Shown here piece by piece: positions 39,392 through 50,227 of a stretch of 64,000 nucleotides of DNA. The translations under genes were made by a program, and so were the position numbers. The first letter of the stretch is position 1, and each line of letters begins with the position of its first letter. Source of the DNA: Myrica gale (taxonomy: Eukaryota; Streptophyta; Magnoliopsida; Fagales; Myricaceae); assembly GCA_963930655.1 (NCBI GenBank), contig OZ005613.1, forward strand, positions 12,036,501-12,100,500, in the 5' to 3' direction. Below the pieces are notes generated by a model. The model ran no database searches. It worked only from the letters and a program-made list of their open reading frames with translations, and was not told where the DNA came from.

Positions 39392-40433
39392 CAGGGGCGG
39401 AGCCAGGAATTTTGTATAGGGGGCAGAAACGAAAATTATTCTAAATAATATGATTAAAAATAAATATTAAATATTATGCGGAAAAAAAAGTTTCAAACAA
39501 GATTTTCAATATATCAAATATTGTCTAATAACTGAAGACAAACATGCAAAAAAAAATCTTATCAACTTAAACATAGATATATAAAACAAAAAAGTCACAA
39601 CTTTCCTATTACAATGCAACTCGGCGAGTTTTCATGTCTTGGAAATCATCTATCAACATTTATGTACTAAAAGTTGAGGCAATTTCTTTTTCAATGTAGA
39701 TAATCAAGAAATTTGTAAGAAAGTCATCTTTCATCTTGTTGCAAAGTCTCGTTTTAACTATTTTCATAGCTGAAAAAGCCCGCTCTGTAGTAGCTGTTGA
39801 AACTGGAAGAGTTAACACAAGACGAATTGATCTATCAATCAAATCATAAATCTTCGACTTATTCATTTCCACTAGTTTTTGGCATAACTCAGAAATCGTT
39901 GACAGATTCATCAAATCGAGACATTGAGGCACATCAACCATAAAGAGTTGCAATTGACTCCTTAAATGAATCCTTTCTCGCTCAGTAAAATCCTGTGGAT
40001 AAAATCTTTCTGCAAGATCACAAATATTCCCAACATTGAAAGATTTATATGCATTCTTAGGATCCAAAGCTGAACTAAGAGTAAGAAGTTTCATTGCTTT
40101 CTCAGTAAACCTACTATTTAGTTCTTGTAACTGAGAATCTATTGCAACCATAAATATATCAACTCGATAATGATGCTCAAATATAATAGGATTTCCTTTA
40201 GTATGAAACCTACCTCGACTTGTCGTGTATGGAACACTCATATCAGGAACTTCAATATCATGTACTTCACATAATTTTTTCACATCCCCTAAAAAAGTAT
40301 CCCAACCATCTTCTCTCAACCTTTGAATCAATGTCTTTGTAGCTTTAACCAAATGGATAGCATTTAAGATGTCTTGAGATTGTTGTTGCAATGCTTGACA
40401 TAAAGTATCAGTTATCCCCATGAGTTCTTTCAT
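39392..40433 (-). pseudogene. hAT transposase C-terminal half (ZMYM1/TTF-type)
   Basis: An open frame of 257 codons (39660-40433) reads from GITDTLCQALQQQSQDILNA through GWDTFLGDVKKLCEVHDI to the hAT dimerisation domain LPVSTATTERAFSAMKIVKT near its C-terminus. This is the C-terminal half of the plant transposase type with a DUF4371-like centre. The zinc finger and N-terminal half are missing, and upstream frames carry stops. At 39392 the sequence CAGGGGCGGAGCCAGG is a typical hAT end, so this is the 3' end of an element lying on the minus strand. No partner end was found to the right, so the 5' part was deleted. Confidence 0.85.
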
Positions 40434-40659
40434 AACTTACAGCACCAAATAAGCTCGATCTAATGGGATTATGGACAACAAACAAAAGGATAACGAACTT
40501 TACTTGAATGCAGACACATTTAGATAATAGCAGTTAGAAATTTCTTCAAGAATTCAAAGGGCAGGGCCTTCTAACAATACCAACAAATTGGTAACAAGCC
40601 CAATTAACAGAACATAAATTTTACAGAGAGTATCAAGTAATGCAACATGATTAGAAACT

Positions 40660-41450
40660 TCAACAATGAGAGTAACCACCATATCCGCGCCACTTTCGTA
40701 CTTCATCACCATCAACCACAGGCTTATCAGCATGAATCCTTTGGAACAACCTATCAATTATGTCTGCACAAATAAAATGATATAAATTAACCAAAAAAAA
40801 ACCACAGAATAAGAGAAATGAACTCCAGAGATAACCTACACTTATGCTTAAAGTCAAAAAATATTTGGGGAAACAAGAAAAACCTGAAGAATCAACCATC
40901 TGTTCACCATCCACCTTCAATATAGGCACCTTCTTGTAGTCAGACCACTTGATTTCCTTTTTACTGATGGGGTTAACCTCCACAATTTCGTATGAAATTT
41001 TGTAATAATCCAAAAAGGCTGAAAGAACAACAAATTAAAAAAAATGAGGAAATGAATAAGAAATTACATCTCGGTGGAAATCGATACGAAATTACAGTAG
41101 TTGTTAATCACTAGTCCATCCAGCCAAGGACTTTTACATCAAAATGCTAATCTCAATAAAAGGAAAAATTTCTCAGAAATAATCATCAAGATTCAAAATG
41201 ATGTGTTTGTATATATGCATATATATCCCACAAAAAAAAATCTTAAAATTCAATAGAAAAAGCAAGTTACCAACTTTAATGAAAAGAGAGGCAGTGAATA
41301 CCAAGTACTCATTTTCATAGATAATCCGACCACTATAACAGAGCAACATTCGTTCCCCAAACAAACTAAAAAAAGCCGTGAGTTAATCGATTCAATTTTA
41401 CCTTTGACTTTGTTGCAGAATGGGCATGCTTCGTACTGGTAAAGAACCAC
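40660..41450 (-). pseudogene. PGES2-like (glutaredoxin/GST fold) gene fragment
   Basis: Three exon-like blocks on the minus strand resemble plant prostaglandin E synthase 2-like proteins. The block at 41402-41450 encodes DVVLYQYEACPFCNKVK with the CPFC active site and has a GT donor. The block at 40884-41018 encodes FLDYYKISYEIVEVNPISKK through EQMVDSS with good acceptor and donor. The block ending at 40763 encodes DIIDRLFQRIHADKPVVDGD to RKW, where family similarity stops. The first block has an in-frame TGA just upstream and no leader, and the C-terminal half is absent. The exons join in the correct phase, so genomic DNA rather than cDNA was copied or left behind. It abuts the hAT remnant. 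Confidence 0.75.
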
Positions 41451-41693
41451 GTCTCATTTTCATACCAAGTTTGGCCACGATCTAGTCTTGCTTAAAGGTT
41501 CCTCCAAGAGACCATTTTGGTCCACAAATTCGACGTATCCCCTTTCAAATTCAACCGAATGATCAGGCAAAATAATGGCAATTTTGCAGAAAAATGCAAG
41601 TGGATGACGGTAACTAAAACATGGAGAGGGAAACGACAAACATTGTGTTAAAAGCCTACCAAGAATAACGTTGACGTCGAGATTGTATCTCCG

Positions 41694-41773
41694 AATTAGC
41701 CACAAAACTCCTTCGACTTGGTGAGGTTTCAGGGTGGCCGTAACACGGGCGGAGAGAAAGACAGCTTAATGCT
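41694..41773 (-). pseudogene. First-exon fragment of an ALC1/CHR10-like SNF2 helicase
   Basis: On the minus strand the block reads [12 protein letters not shown] then [17 protein letters not shown] and ends at a donor, CTTG|GTAGGC. This is the start of the SNF2 ATPase region of ALC1/CHD1L-type remodellers, just before the Walker A motif (GDEMGLGKT in intact proteins). Nothing after it continues the helicase; a TAA lies just upstream in frame. It is a stray exon. The open frame at 41460-41600 between it and the PGES2-like exons was not recognised. Confidence 0.65.
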
Positions 41774-42120
41774 TGTACGCAATCTCTCTGCAGGCAGGCT
41801 GCAGTGTTGCGGCCTTTTAAAAAATTTTATTTTATAAATTTTATAAAATATCAATTTTTAAAACTTTCTTTTACAAATTTAACAAACTAACGGCTGGAAT
41901 TTTTTTTTTATACTCTGTTTTACAAATTATAATACTAAAAAAATAATGAATTTTTAAACACAATAGTATACAGCTTCAAAGTCAAACACTATCGAATAGA
42001 ATCGAACGCATAAACTAGTTTTATAATATCAACCAAACACCAAAAACCTAATAATTTTTTCAAAAAATATTCATAAATAAAAATAATAATTGTTTTATTT
42101 TTCATGACCATACAAACAAC
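41774..42120. other. AT-rich spacer
   Basis: Low-complexity TTTTATAAATTTT-type DNA; no gene seen. Confidence 0.5.
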
Positions 42121-42123
42121 TTA

Positions 42124-42325
42124 AGGCTCCGTTTGCACACTAAAATTTTACCCATCCTAAAATTTTAATACAATAGAAAAATTACAATATAATCTCTTTC
42201 TCCCCATTAAATCATTACTTTTCACTACAAAAAAATATAAAAAAAATTATCTCTCTTCACTTTTTCATCAACCCCAATACCTAAAATTTTAACAACCCTA
42301 AAATTTTACTTCTCAAACACAGCCT
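42124..42325. mobile_element. Tourist-like (PIF/Harbinger) MITE
   Basis: A 202-bp element with ends AGGCTCCGTTTG and, on the other strand, AGGCTGTGTTTG. The 3-bp duplication TTA flanks it (42121-42123, 42326-42328), the signature of PIF/Harbinger insertions. The interior is AT-rich with repeated CTAAAATTTTA words and no coding capacity. Confidence 0.8.
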
Positions 42326-42464
42326 TTAGGCTCCTTGTTTTGACGTAAATTACTTCTCAATAAATTAAGTTTCAGTTACTTATTCTGATATTTGGTTCTG
42401 GTATTAAATGTATTTCCTAACAATATTTATCTTTTACGCATGTTATATTTTCCGTAATCTATAT

Positions 42465-42898
42465 TGATGACGTCAAAAATCACCAAGAGTCGGAGCCGAT
42501 CAAACATGAAAGGGAACAAAGAGATGGGATGCATCGGATGTGAAGACTTTGATGCCTAAGTTAGATCTCAAGGAGAGTTTAATATTAGAGAAGTAATTAA
42601 GCTTAGGAAAATATAATGGGGTTACCTGTCTTTTATATGACGGGGCTAGAGTCCTAAGGTGAGTCTAATGGTATGGGCTTCAAGACTCCTTATCTTACCT
42701 AGAGTCCTGAAGTATCTTGGATCCTTATCTTACCTGGAGTCCTGAAACCTTTTGAGTGCTGATCACTCCTGAAGTCCTAAATAGATTAATTTACACATAT
42801 GCAGATTAAGATTTTAGAAGGCGCCTATGGCCTCGGATGGGACTGCAGATGGGCTAGTATGTCTCAACGGGCTGGGTCGGTCATATTATGGCCCATCA
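42465..42898 (-). repeat. 3' LTR of gypsy element
   Basis: 434 bp, paired with 46346-46779. On the minus strand it begins TGATGGGCCATAATATG directly after the purine tract. Confidence 0.9.
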
Positions 42899-43159
42899 GT
42901 AGTCCCTCTCCTTAAACAGGCTTGGACCGACCGGGGGTTTATAAGACCAGTTGATGTTAGGTCAATTGGGCGGCCTTAATGGACTGTATTATGGCATCCA
43001 CACGAAGCTTTTCCGAGACAGAGAGTATTCGTTCGGGGTGCCTCTGGAACTTGTGAGTCAGATTAGCTGGTCGAAACTTGTCTGAGGAGTGGGTATTCAT
43101 TCGGGGGCCTTTGGCACTGTTGAGTTAGACAAGCCGCTCGGAGCTTGTCTGAGGCAGGG

Positions 43160-43375
43160 TACTCATTAAGGATGCAACTGGCACTATGGAATCAGACCAG
43201 TTTGCTTGTGTGGAGGTACCCTTGGCATTATGGAGTTAGACCAATTTGCTTGTGTAGAGGTGTCCTTGACACTATGGAGTCAGATCAATTTGCTGGTGTA
43301 GAGGTGTTCTTGGCACAGTGGTTGAAACCACTTTGCTAATGTAAAGGTGTCCTTAGCACAAATGAGTTAGACCAG
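43160..43375. repeat. Degenerate ~47-bp tandem repeat
   Basis: Units built on GGCACTATGGAGTCAGACCA, then TTTGCTTGTGTAGAGGT, then GTCCTTGGCA recur about five times with substitutions. The array sits in the non-coding part of the gypsy element near its 3' LTR. Confidence 0.7.
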
Positions 43376-43719
43376 TCGTCTGGGTGTTCCTGTCACGGGG
43401 GTACTCATTAAGGGTGTTCGTAGCACTAACGCTTCATTGTGCCTTTGGCACTTGTAATTCCGTAAAAGAACTTGGATTTGTTGAGATTCGAAGAAGCCCT
43501 TGGTTTGGATTATGTGGAGATTCAACCAAGTCCCTGGCTTTGGCGAGCAAGTTTCAACTTGAATATTGGCACCTTGTGGAGTTCAACGAGGTGCCTTCAT
43601 TATCAGATAAGATAAAGTTAAAAGGTCGTCATATCATATAAGATAAAACAAGATTATACGTTGAGATAAAACGAAATTATCATATTAGATAAAGAGGTAT
43701 TATCAATAGACTGTGAGGT

Positions 43720-46217
43720 CGGTCTTGTTGAGGGGTGTCGTGTTCAAGTATGAAAAACGTAGCTTTCTTTAGTGGAGCAAATACTCGATTTGTCCCTTAA
43801 GTTCCCAACAGTCGTCTGTGTTGTGCCCTTGATCTTCGTGGAAATTATAGTACTTATTTCGCTCTCGTCTCTCTGTTGGTGTTTGTAGTATTTAAGGTCA
43901 CCTGACGTTTGGGTCTTGTCTTATCTGCATCAAAATCTCCCTAGGAGTAGTGTTGAGAGCTGTGAAAGTAGGGACAAGGCGTCGCTCCTAAGCCGGTTGA
44001 TCACGCCGCACTAGTCGTTGTGAGAGGTTTTTGTCGCTTCGTCGTCGCTGATCTCTCTAGTAGGAACAGTCAATGTCGCAGTCACTTTTTTCCACCGCTG
44101 GTCGGGAGGTGTTGAATGGAGACGTGTGGCAAACATGTCCTCGAACTCCATGTGTTTTTGTGCTTTTGTCATGGCCTCCAAACTTTTTCATTTTTAAGGC
44201 AATCTAATAGAGGGCGTGAATTAGGCTTCCAAACTTTTTCATTTTTAACCCCCAAAATCGTGTTTGCAAAGTAAATGATATTTTAGCATAAACATAAATA
44301 TGTAACAAGTATAAATAAGTGTTAAATGTAAAGATAAGGGTAATAGAAGAAAACATGTGATTTTTAGGTGGTACGGCAAACCCGCCCACATCCACCCCTC
44401 AAGCTCCTTCATCGAGCATTGAGGTTTTCTTACTATTCTCCAAATAGTATACACTATAGCTTTCGGGTGCTAGAGAACCATATAAGTATTTTTCTCGGGC
44501 TAAACACTCACAACCCAAGTGGTTTTGCGGGCGCACCACTCACAATCTAACAAGCTTGAGATATGCACTTTCTAAGCATCTTCTTTAGTGAACAACCTCA
44601 CTAAAGGAAACACCTCTCTTGATATAAAGATGAAAGAACAAAACTCTCTCAAAGAGTATATATGAAATTGGAAAGTTTTATCTCTTGATCACACAAAGAC
44701 AAGGACATGAAAGTATGTTTTGTGTAAATGATATGATAAATATGGAATATGAAGGTTTAATATCTTGCTCAAGTGATCTAAATGATATGTTGTAGATCTC
44801 TTCTCATTTTGGATGTTATCAAGATGTATTTATAGGCGACATACGAAAACTAGTCGTTTATCGCCGTTGGGAGTCGTCTGTTAAAACTAGCCGGTCGATC
44901 GCTACATGAACTGGTGGAACCGCTTCAAGTTACCTTACCCAACGATCATATTTTCAGAAGCTCAACGGATTTATTTACAAAATCAGTCGGTCGACCGCTA
45001 AACCAAGCGGTCGAAGTCCGATCAACCGCTTCATCAGTCGGTCGACCTATTCAACTTAAGAACATATTTCAGTTCATTTAAAACCATGTTATTTTTATCA
45101 ATTTTAAACACTCAATTTTAAGGACTAACTTTTCAAAAGTATATAAAAAGGTTTGAGAGTTTGTTTGAAGTGTTTTGAAACCATTAAAAATATTTTAATC
45201 TTTCAAACAAGAGGTACAATGGTTTATGCACGTTTTGAAATATATGCAAGTGCGTGATTCAAATCCTTGTCAATAGTGAAGTAAAAAGCTTGAATCTCAC
45301 TTTTGAGTTTCTTGCGTCTTCTTGATCTTCAATCTTCTAGTCTTTGGCTCTTCGATGAAACATGATTTTGTCTTTGAAGATGTCCATTTTATAAACTTAA
45401 TTCATTTATTGAAATCATCGAAATATCGATTGTGCACAAAAGCCAACAGGCCTATGGTCAGAGCCATAAGCTTAGCCTCATCAGTAGTCTAGGAAACAGT
45501 GATGGCCTCGCGGTTGAAGCGCGCTATGTAACCGCTTAGGTTTTTTTAGGGTTTTGCTTGATACTAGATAGGTAGGAGGTCGGTCATTTAATCTGTCCAT
45601 TAGATAGGAAGTGACTCATGAACTGTGTGCTGGTGTCGAAGTCATCGATGGTGTTAGTCGGTAGACCAAAAAATCATCGTTGTGCTGATCCCTTAAGAGC
45701 TAATGAAAACGCATGACAAAGGATGAGATCTGCATGTGACTGAATGTGCACGTTGAATAGGTCAATCTAGGGTGGTTGGAAGCATGGGGGCAGCGGGTAT
45801 ATGTGCACCTTCCATGTAAACGAGGAGTTGTTAACGTTTGCTAGGATGGAGGAGTCGTTAGTCTTAGGGTTTTCTACATTTCTCAGCTTTTGTTGGAGTA
45901 GCCAGATCTGTTCTGCTTGTCTGGCCATCTGCTCATGGAAGGCAGCCTACCAACCATCCGCTCCATGTTTCTTGGGAAGAGATTAGTGAGTTGAGTGGTT
46001 ATCTACATTTTCTTCTTGTGAATGAGACGTGTGAACGTGGAGGGGACAGAGGAGGCTTGTCCTATGGGATCGTGTTGATATGATAAACAAGGTTGTCGAC
46101 AGTCCGGACCAAGGTGGCTAGCAACGCATCACTATTGAGGACGAGTTCCGAGTTTGTCACGATGTTGCTATTGGGGACAAGTCCCACATTTTGTCTCTGG
46201 AGGTGGTTGGTCGCCAT
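43720..46217 (-). pseudogene. Ty3/gypsy gag, broken and split
   Basis: From an ATG at 46217-46215 the minus strand reads an N-terminal MATNHLQRQNVGLVPNSN, then a Retrotrans_gag-like region: a PQIDLFNV/HADLILCHAF-type block and SLALKGSAQR-FFGLP (46000-45600), and YIARFNREAITVS (about 45540-45500). The solo LTR then intervenes. The rest (44170-43720) continues with MTKAQKHMEFEDMF and YYNFHEDQGHNTDDCWELK. That last block is the typical gag C-terminal Cys/His segment. Many stops and frameshifts are present. Confidence 0.75.
44178..45448 (-). mobile_element. Solo LTR, GGTCGACC family, copy B, nested in gypsy gag
   Basis: About 1271 bp in reverse orientation, collinear with copies at 17411-18670 and 62641-63897. 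The 5-bp duplication GGCCT is intact (44173-44177, 45449-45453), and removing the insert restores the gag reading across the site. The terminus at 44178-44197 is not the expected TGTAAGTCCTAGG. It is CCAAACTTTTTCATTTTTAA, a copy of sequence that also sits inside the LTR at 44229-44248. Confidence 0.88.
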
Positions 46218-46345
46218 TTGGTATTTCAATGGAGGCAGTCGTTACGACGAAAGAGTGATGCAAAGAGGATGGCTATAGGATGTTGTGGTGAGTGTCCAGT
46301 AATTAGAGGTGGCTTTTTTCGAAAATCCCTACAGACGGCGCCAGT

Positions 46346-46779
46346 TGATGATGCCAAAAATCACCAAGAGTTGGAGCCGATCAAACCTGAAAGGGAACAA
46401 AGGGATGGCGGCGTCAGATGTGGAGATTCTTATGCCTAAATTAGATCTCAATGAGAGTTTAGTATTATAGAAGTAATTAAGCTTAGAAAAATATAATGGG
46501 GTTACCTGTCTTTTATAGGAGGGGGGCTAGAGTCATAAGGGAAGTCTAATGGTATGGGCTTCAAGACTCCTTATCTTACCTGTAGTCCTAAAGCCTCTTG
46601 GATCCTTATCTTACCAGGAGTCATGAAGCCTTTTGAGTCCTGATCACTCCTGGAGTCATGGATAGATTAATTTACACATATGCGGATTAAAGTTCTAGAA
46701 GGTACCTGTGGCCTTTGATGAGACTGCAGAAGGACTAGTATGTCTTAACAGGCTGGGCCGGTCATATTATGGTCCATCA
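46346..46779 (-). repeat. 5' LTR of gypsy element
   Basis: 434 bp, paired with 42465-42898. On the minus strand it ends ...GGCATCATCA and is followed by the primer site. Confidence 0.9.
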
Positions 46780-46784
46780 TATAT

Positions 46785-47489
46785 GATTAATACTTAATTT
46801 TTAATATCAATTTGAGATAAATTAAAAATAAAAGATAATATGTCGTCGGATAAAAATCCTTTAATGCAATGTAAATATTCAAATTACAAAGAAACTACTA
46901 AGAGAAAGTACTATATAACAAAAGAAAGCACTATAGAGTTAGGAAATACTACATATATAGCAAAAGAAAGTACTCTAAACATTTCAATGGCCAGACAGAA
47001 GTCTGGTTGAAGAATTCTTCAACTAATTCCTTGGAATGTTAACATTTTTCTTGACAAATGCTCTGGGCAACAGTTGGATTGGCCATAAAATACGCCAAAG
47101 CTAGTGCAAGCACAAACTCATCAAAACCCTCAATCGCCAATAAAGACCATCAATGAAGGAGAAAGCATCTATTTTGATAATGTTTTAACAATATTATCCA
47201 TCTTCTAATGTCATATACGACTAAACGGCCCACAACCATCCGAATATTATCATTTATTTCTACAAGAAATTCATAATTCAATGTGAAATTAAAACGGTGC
47301 AGTACTATCTTTTATATTGTGAAACAAAGAAATCCATATATGCACCTAACTAACATTGGACTAATTCAATCACAAAAATGAGAATAATTTATACTTTTGA
47401 GAACAACATAATCATCCACTCTCTCTCTTCCTTTTATATTTAAGAATACTTCAAATTAAAATTGAGGTTGACTCAATTGTTTATCCCTT
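46785..47489. other. AT-rich intergenic DNA
   Basis: Nothing recognised. Confidence 0.4.
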
Positions 47490-47800
47490 GTTGATACTGT
47501 TTCTCGAAAACCAACTTTAATTAATTTACATATCTTCCGTAATATTTAAGTAATTCATTCACTCATCTTCCATCTTATTACGCGAGTCAGTCTTGATAAG
47601 ATTCATCGCAGAGAATGTTCTATATCCAGTTGCAGTCGCAACTAGTAAGACTAATGACAACTCAATAAAGAGATAAACTAATTCGAATAAAGTATTATTT
47701 CCTGTCTCAACCATCTTTACAGCAAGACCTTCAATATCTTGAAGCCCACAAATTGCTCTTCCTCATTTAACTTTATGGAGATGAGTTACCACGAGTTCAA
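47490..47800 (-). pseudogene. hAT transposase dimerisation-domain relic
   Basis: The minus strand reads ELVYLFIELSLVLLVATAT followed by RTFSAMNLIKTDSRNKMEDE, then a stop and MNYLNITEDM. This parallels the hAT dimerisation block at 39660-39830 (LPVSTATTERAFSAMKIVKT). Stops interrupt it and no end sequences were found. It is a short dead fragment. Confidence 0.7.
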
Positions 47801-48428
47801 GTTCGAAGAGATTTTAGGATAAATGGTATAGTTCGAGGGAGATTTTTATAATTAAGTCATTGTTTTTATATAATTGTAAATATTTATATAGATGAGATTT
47901 TTATAAGTTTTTGTATAAAAGTTGGCAAAATTCTTTAAAGATATTTACTTTTTATTGGCGTTTGTAAAAAAATATGATTTGATATAATTTTTTATAAAAA
48001 AATATTAGAGTTTCGTAAAAAAGTATGAAGAGAAAATTTATTAGAATTCTTTTTTTAAAAAAAAAGTATTAGAGTTCGTGTAAAAATTTGTTAGAATTTG
48101 TGTTAATTGGTATGGATATTTGTGGAAAAAATTTTTAAAATTTTAAATATTTATTTTATAAATTTTATTACATATATTATAATCTAAAATACTTTTACAA
48201 AAGAAGACCCCTTTCATACAGAATCTTGCCACAGTTTGAGATAAGCAACTACTTGATCCAGAAGTTGTAATCCCACTATCCTCTGTTGCTTAAAGAGAGG
48301 ACCAGAACCTACTGTCCGCGTATCATTCGTGAACCTGTCATTTCAAAACCTTGCCCGAAATACTTACCCGAAAAAAAAACCTTGCCCAAATTATAGTGCC
48401 TTTCGGTACCAAATGTGAATCGTGATTA
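47801..48428. other. AT-rich intergenic DNA
   Basis: Low-complexity TTTATAAAATTTT-like text with repeated AAAAAGTATTAGAG words near 48000-48075. No gene. Confidence 0.45.
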
Positions 48429-49208
48429 CAACTCAGTAGGGTTGTACAACCCCGGTGTAGGTGTCGATTTTTGCCAAAACCGGCACCTACACTGGGTAGA
48501 CCGGTTTTGAAAAAATTACCACCTACACCTACACCGTTAAGGGCAAAAACCAGCCCTTAGCGGTGGCGGTTTCTGGTTATCCTACATTAATATTGAGCCA
48601 TTTTTTTAGCATTTTACGTACTTGGCCCAATGTATTTTTTCTTTTTTCTTTTGGTTCATTAATCACATATCAATAAAATCTAAAATAATGAAATCCAAAT
48701 TCCAAAATCAATAAAATTAAAGATCATCTTAAAAGATAAGATGAGAATTTAAAGTCCAAAGTAATAGAGACGTCACTGTAAATAGAAACTATTATCTTTT
48801 GAAAAATCCAGTTTAGACCCTACCAACACTTAGATGGGAGAATATGTGTTTTCCCTCTAATTAACAAATCAATAACAATTTAAAAACATGTTCAAAACTT
48901 AATAGGTTTTCCCTTGGTTTCACAAGGAAAATAAAAAAATTCGGCAATTTTTAAGGCGCTCGAGCGCGGGTCAAACGCTCGTCGAGCGTTTATGTTTCTG
49001 TCTGAAATTTGCACTGAGCGCTCGAGTGCTTGTCTAACGTTATTCAAACGTGATGACTCTCTCTGAATTTTTTCAAAGGGCGCTCGAGCGCTTGTCAAAC
49101 GCTGGTCAAACGTGATGACTCTATATGAATTTTTGAACTAAAATGTATTAGAAATTTGAACTAAAATGTAATTGAATGACTGATTTTGCAAGCATGGTAT
49201 AAATTTAA

Positions 49209-49633
49209 GAGAAATTGGTATTTTAGTCCCTAGGTTTTGGACACTTTATCATTTTAGTCATTGAGTTTCAACTTTCAAATTTTTAGTCCTTGAGTTTTCT
49301 TATTTTGACGAAATGGTCCTTCCGTCAGTATGTCGTCCATATACTTAACGACACATGTAGCGGTCGACCGGTATATGTGTAAAAAGTGAGCGATCGACCG
49401 CTACATGAAGCGGTCGACCTCTACATCAAGCGGTCGACCTCTTCATGTAGCGGTCGACCGGGTCAAAATTGCTGACGTGTCAGAGAGCTTCGTTAAGTAT
49501 ATGGACGACAAACTGACGGAAGGACCATTTTGTCAAACAACGAAAACTCAAGGACTAAAAAATTTAAAAGTTGAAACTCAAGGACTAAAATTAAAAAGTG
49601 CCCAAAACCTAGGGACTAAATAGTGAATTTCCC
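49209..49633. mobile_element. Mutator-like MITE nested in hAT copy 2
   Basis: A 425-bp relative of 29061-29434. Arms start GAGAAATTGGTATTTTAGTC and, on the other strand, GGGAAATTCACTATTTAGTC. The 9-bp duplication TAAATTTAA is exact (49200-49208, 49634-49642), and hAT copy 1 shows the undisturbed site (ATAAATTTAATAGTG near 7610-7625). The centre is a tandem array of the GGTCGACC palindrome. Confidence 0.95.
49391..49460. repeat. 20-bp tandem array of CGGTCGACC units
   Basis: CG(A/G)TCGACC(G/T) starts at 49391, 49411, 49431 and 49451, exactly 20 bp apart, with CTACATGAAG-type spacers. A further CGGTCGACCG lies at 49361. Confidence 0.9.
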
Positions 49634-50227
49634 TAAATTTAATAGTGATTTGTCAATTTTAAAATTTAGAAAATTTGTTAATATTTCATAAAAACTCTTA
49701 AACTAATACATTGATTTAAAATTTTTTGTGGTAGAATCTCGACCTCTTGACTTATATTATGCGATGTACTTACCAAAGTTTGACATTAAACTCTTTAATT
49801 ATGATTCAAATGCCTTCATATATACCCTTTTAAATACAATAAATTTGTAATTTTTCTACCAAAATTCTAAATAACTAGTTCATTCACCTAGCAAGCTTCT
49901 TGGTAACTTGAATGTAAGCATTTGATTAGACAAAACCAACAACAAATCTCAAATATTCAAGCGAAACTAAACTATTAAGTAAACCTTGTTGTCATGCTTC
50001 TAGAATATTATGTCTTGAGGTAAAACTAAAATTTAAACTATTGAGTAGAAATTAAAATAAAAAACTATAAAAAAAATCCCGGTTTAACCTACACCGGGAA
50101 ACCCGGTGCCGGTTTTTTCAAAAAACTAAACCTACACCGGCACCGGTTAGACCAAAAACCGGAAACCCGGTGCCTGTGCCGGTGCCACCGGAATTTCCCG
50201 GTGGCATTGTACAGCCTTACAACTCAG

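Larger units (their letters stand above)
42465..46779 (-). mobile_element. Ty3/gypsy element, gag only, with nested solo LTR
   Basis: Two 434-bp LTRs (42465-42898 and 46346-46779) share TGATGA...CATCA ends and differ at roughly a tenth of positions by eye. The 5-bp duplication TATAT flanks the element (42460-42464, 46780-46784). On the minus strand the right LTR is followed by ACTGGCGCCGTCTGT, the gypsy primer site, and the left LTR is preceded by AAGGAGAGGGACTAC, so the element runs leftwards. Only gag is found; protease, reverse transcriptase and integrase are absent. A solo LTR of another family interrupts gag at 44178-45448. Confidence 0.92.
48437..50219. mobile_element. Non-autonomous hAT-type transposon, copy 2, with nested MITE
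   Basis: Ends TAGGGTTGTACAACCCCGG and, on the other strand, TAAGGCTGTACAATGCC. The exact 8-bp duplication CAACTCAG flanks it (48429-48436, 50220-50227). Its body follows copy 1 (6884-8202) closely through most of its length. It has an extra CCGGTG-rich stretch near the left end and a 425-bp Mutator-like MITE inserted at 49209. The XhoI-type palindrome GCGCTCGAGCGC recurs in three roughly 61-bp units near 48957, 49017 and 49079. No transposase. Confidence 0.92.

Noticed and set aside
41460..41705. Open frame with [17 protein letters not shown] as part of the SNF2 or PGES2 gene
   Set aside because: Apart from its first residues, which belong to the SNF2 exon, it matches neither family that I can recall, so it was left unassigned.
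49391..49460. CRISPR-like regular spacing of palindromes
   Set aside because: Units are 20 bp in total with 10-bp spacers, inside a MITE in a plant nuclear genome; no array-scale repeats or cas genes.
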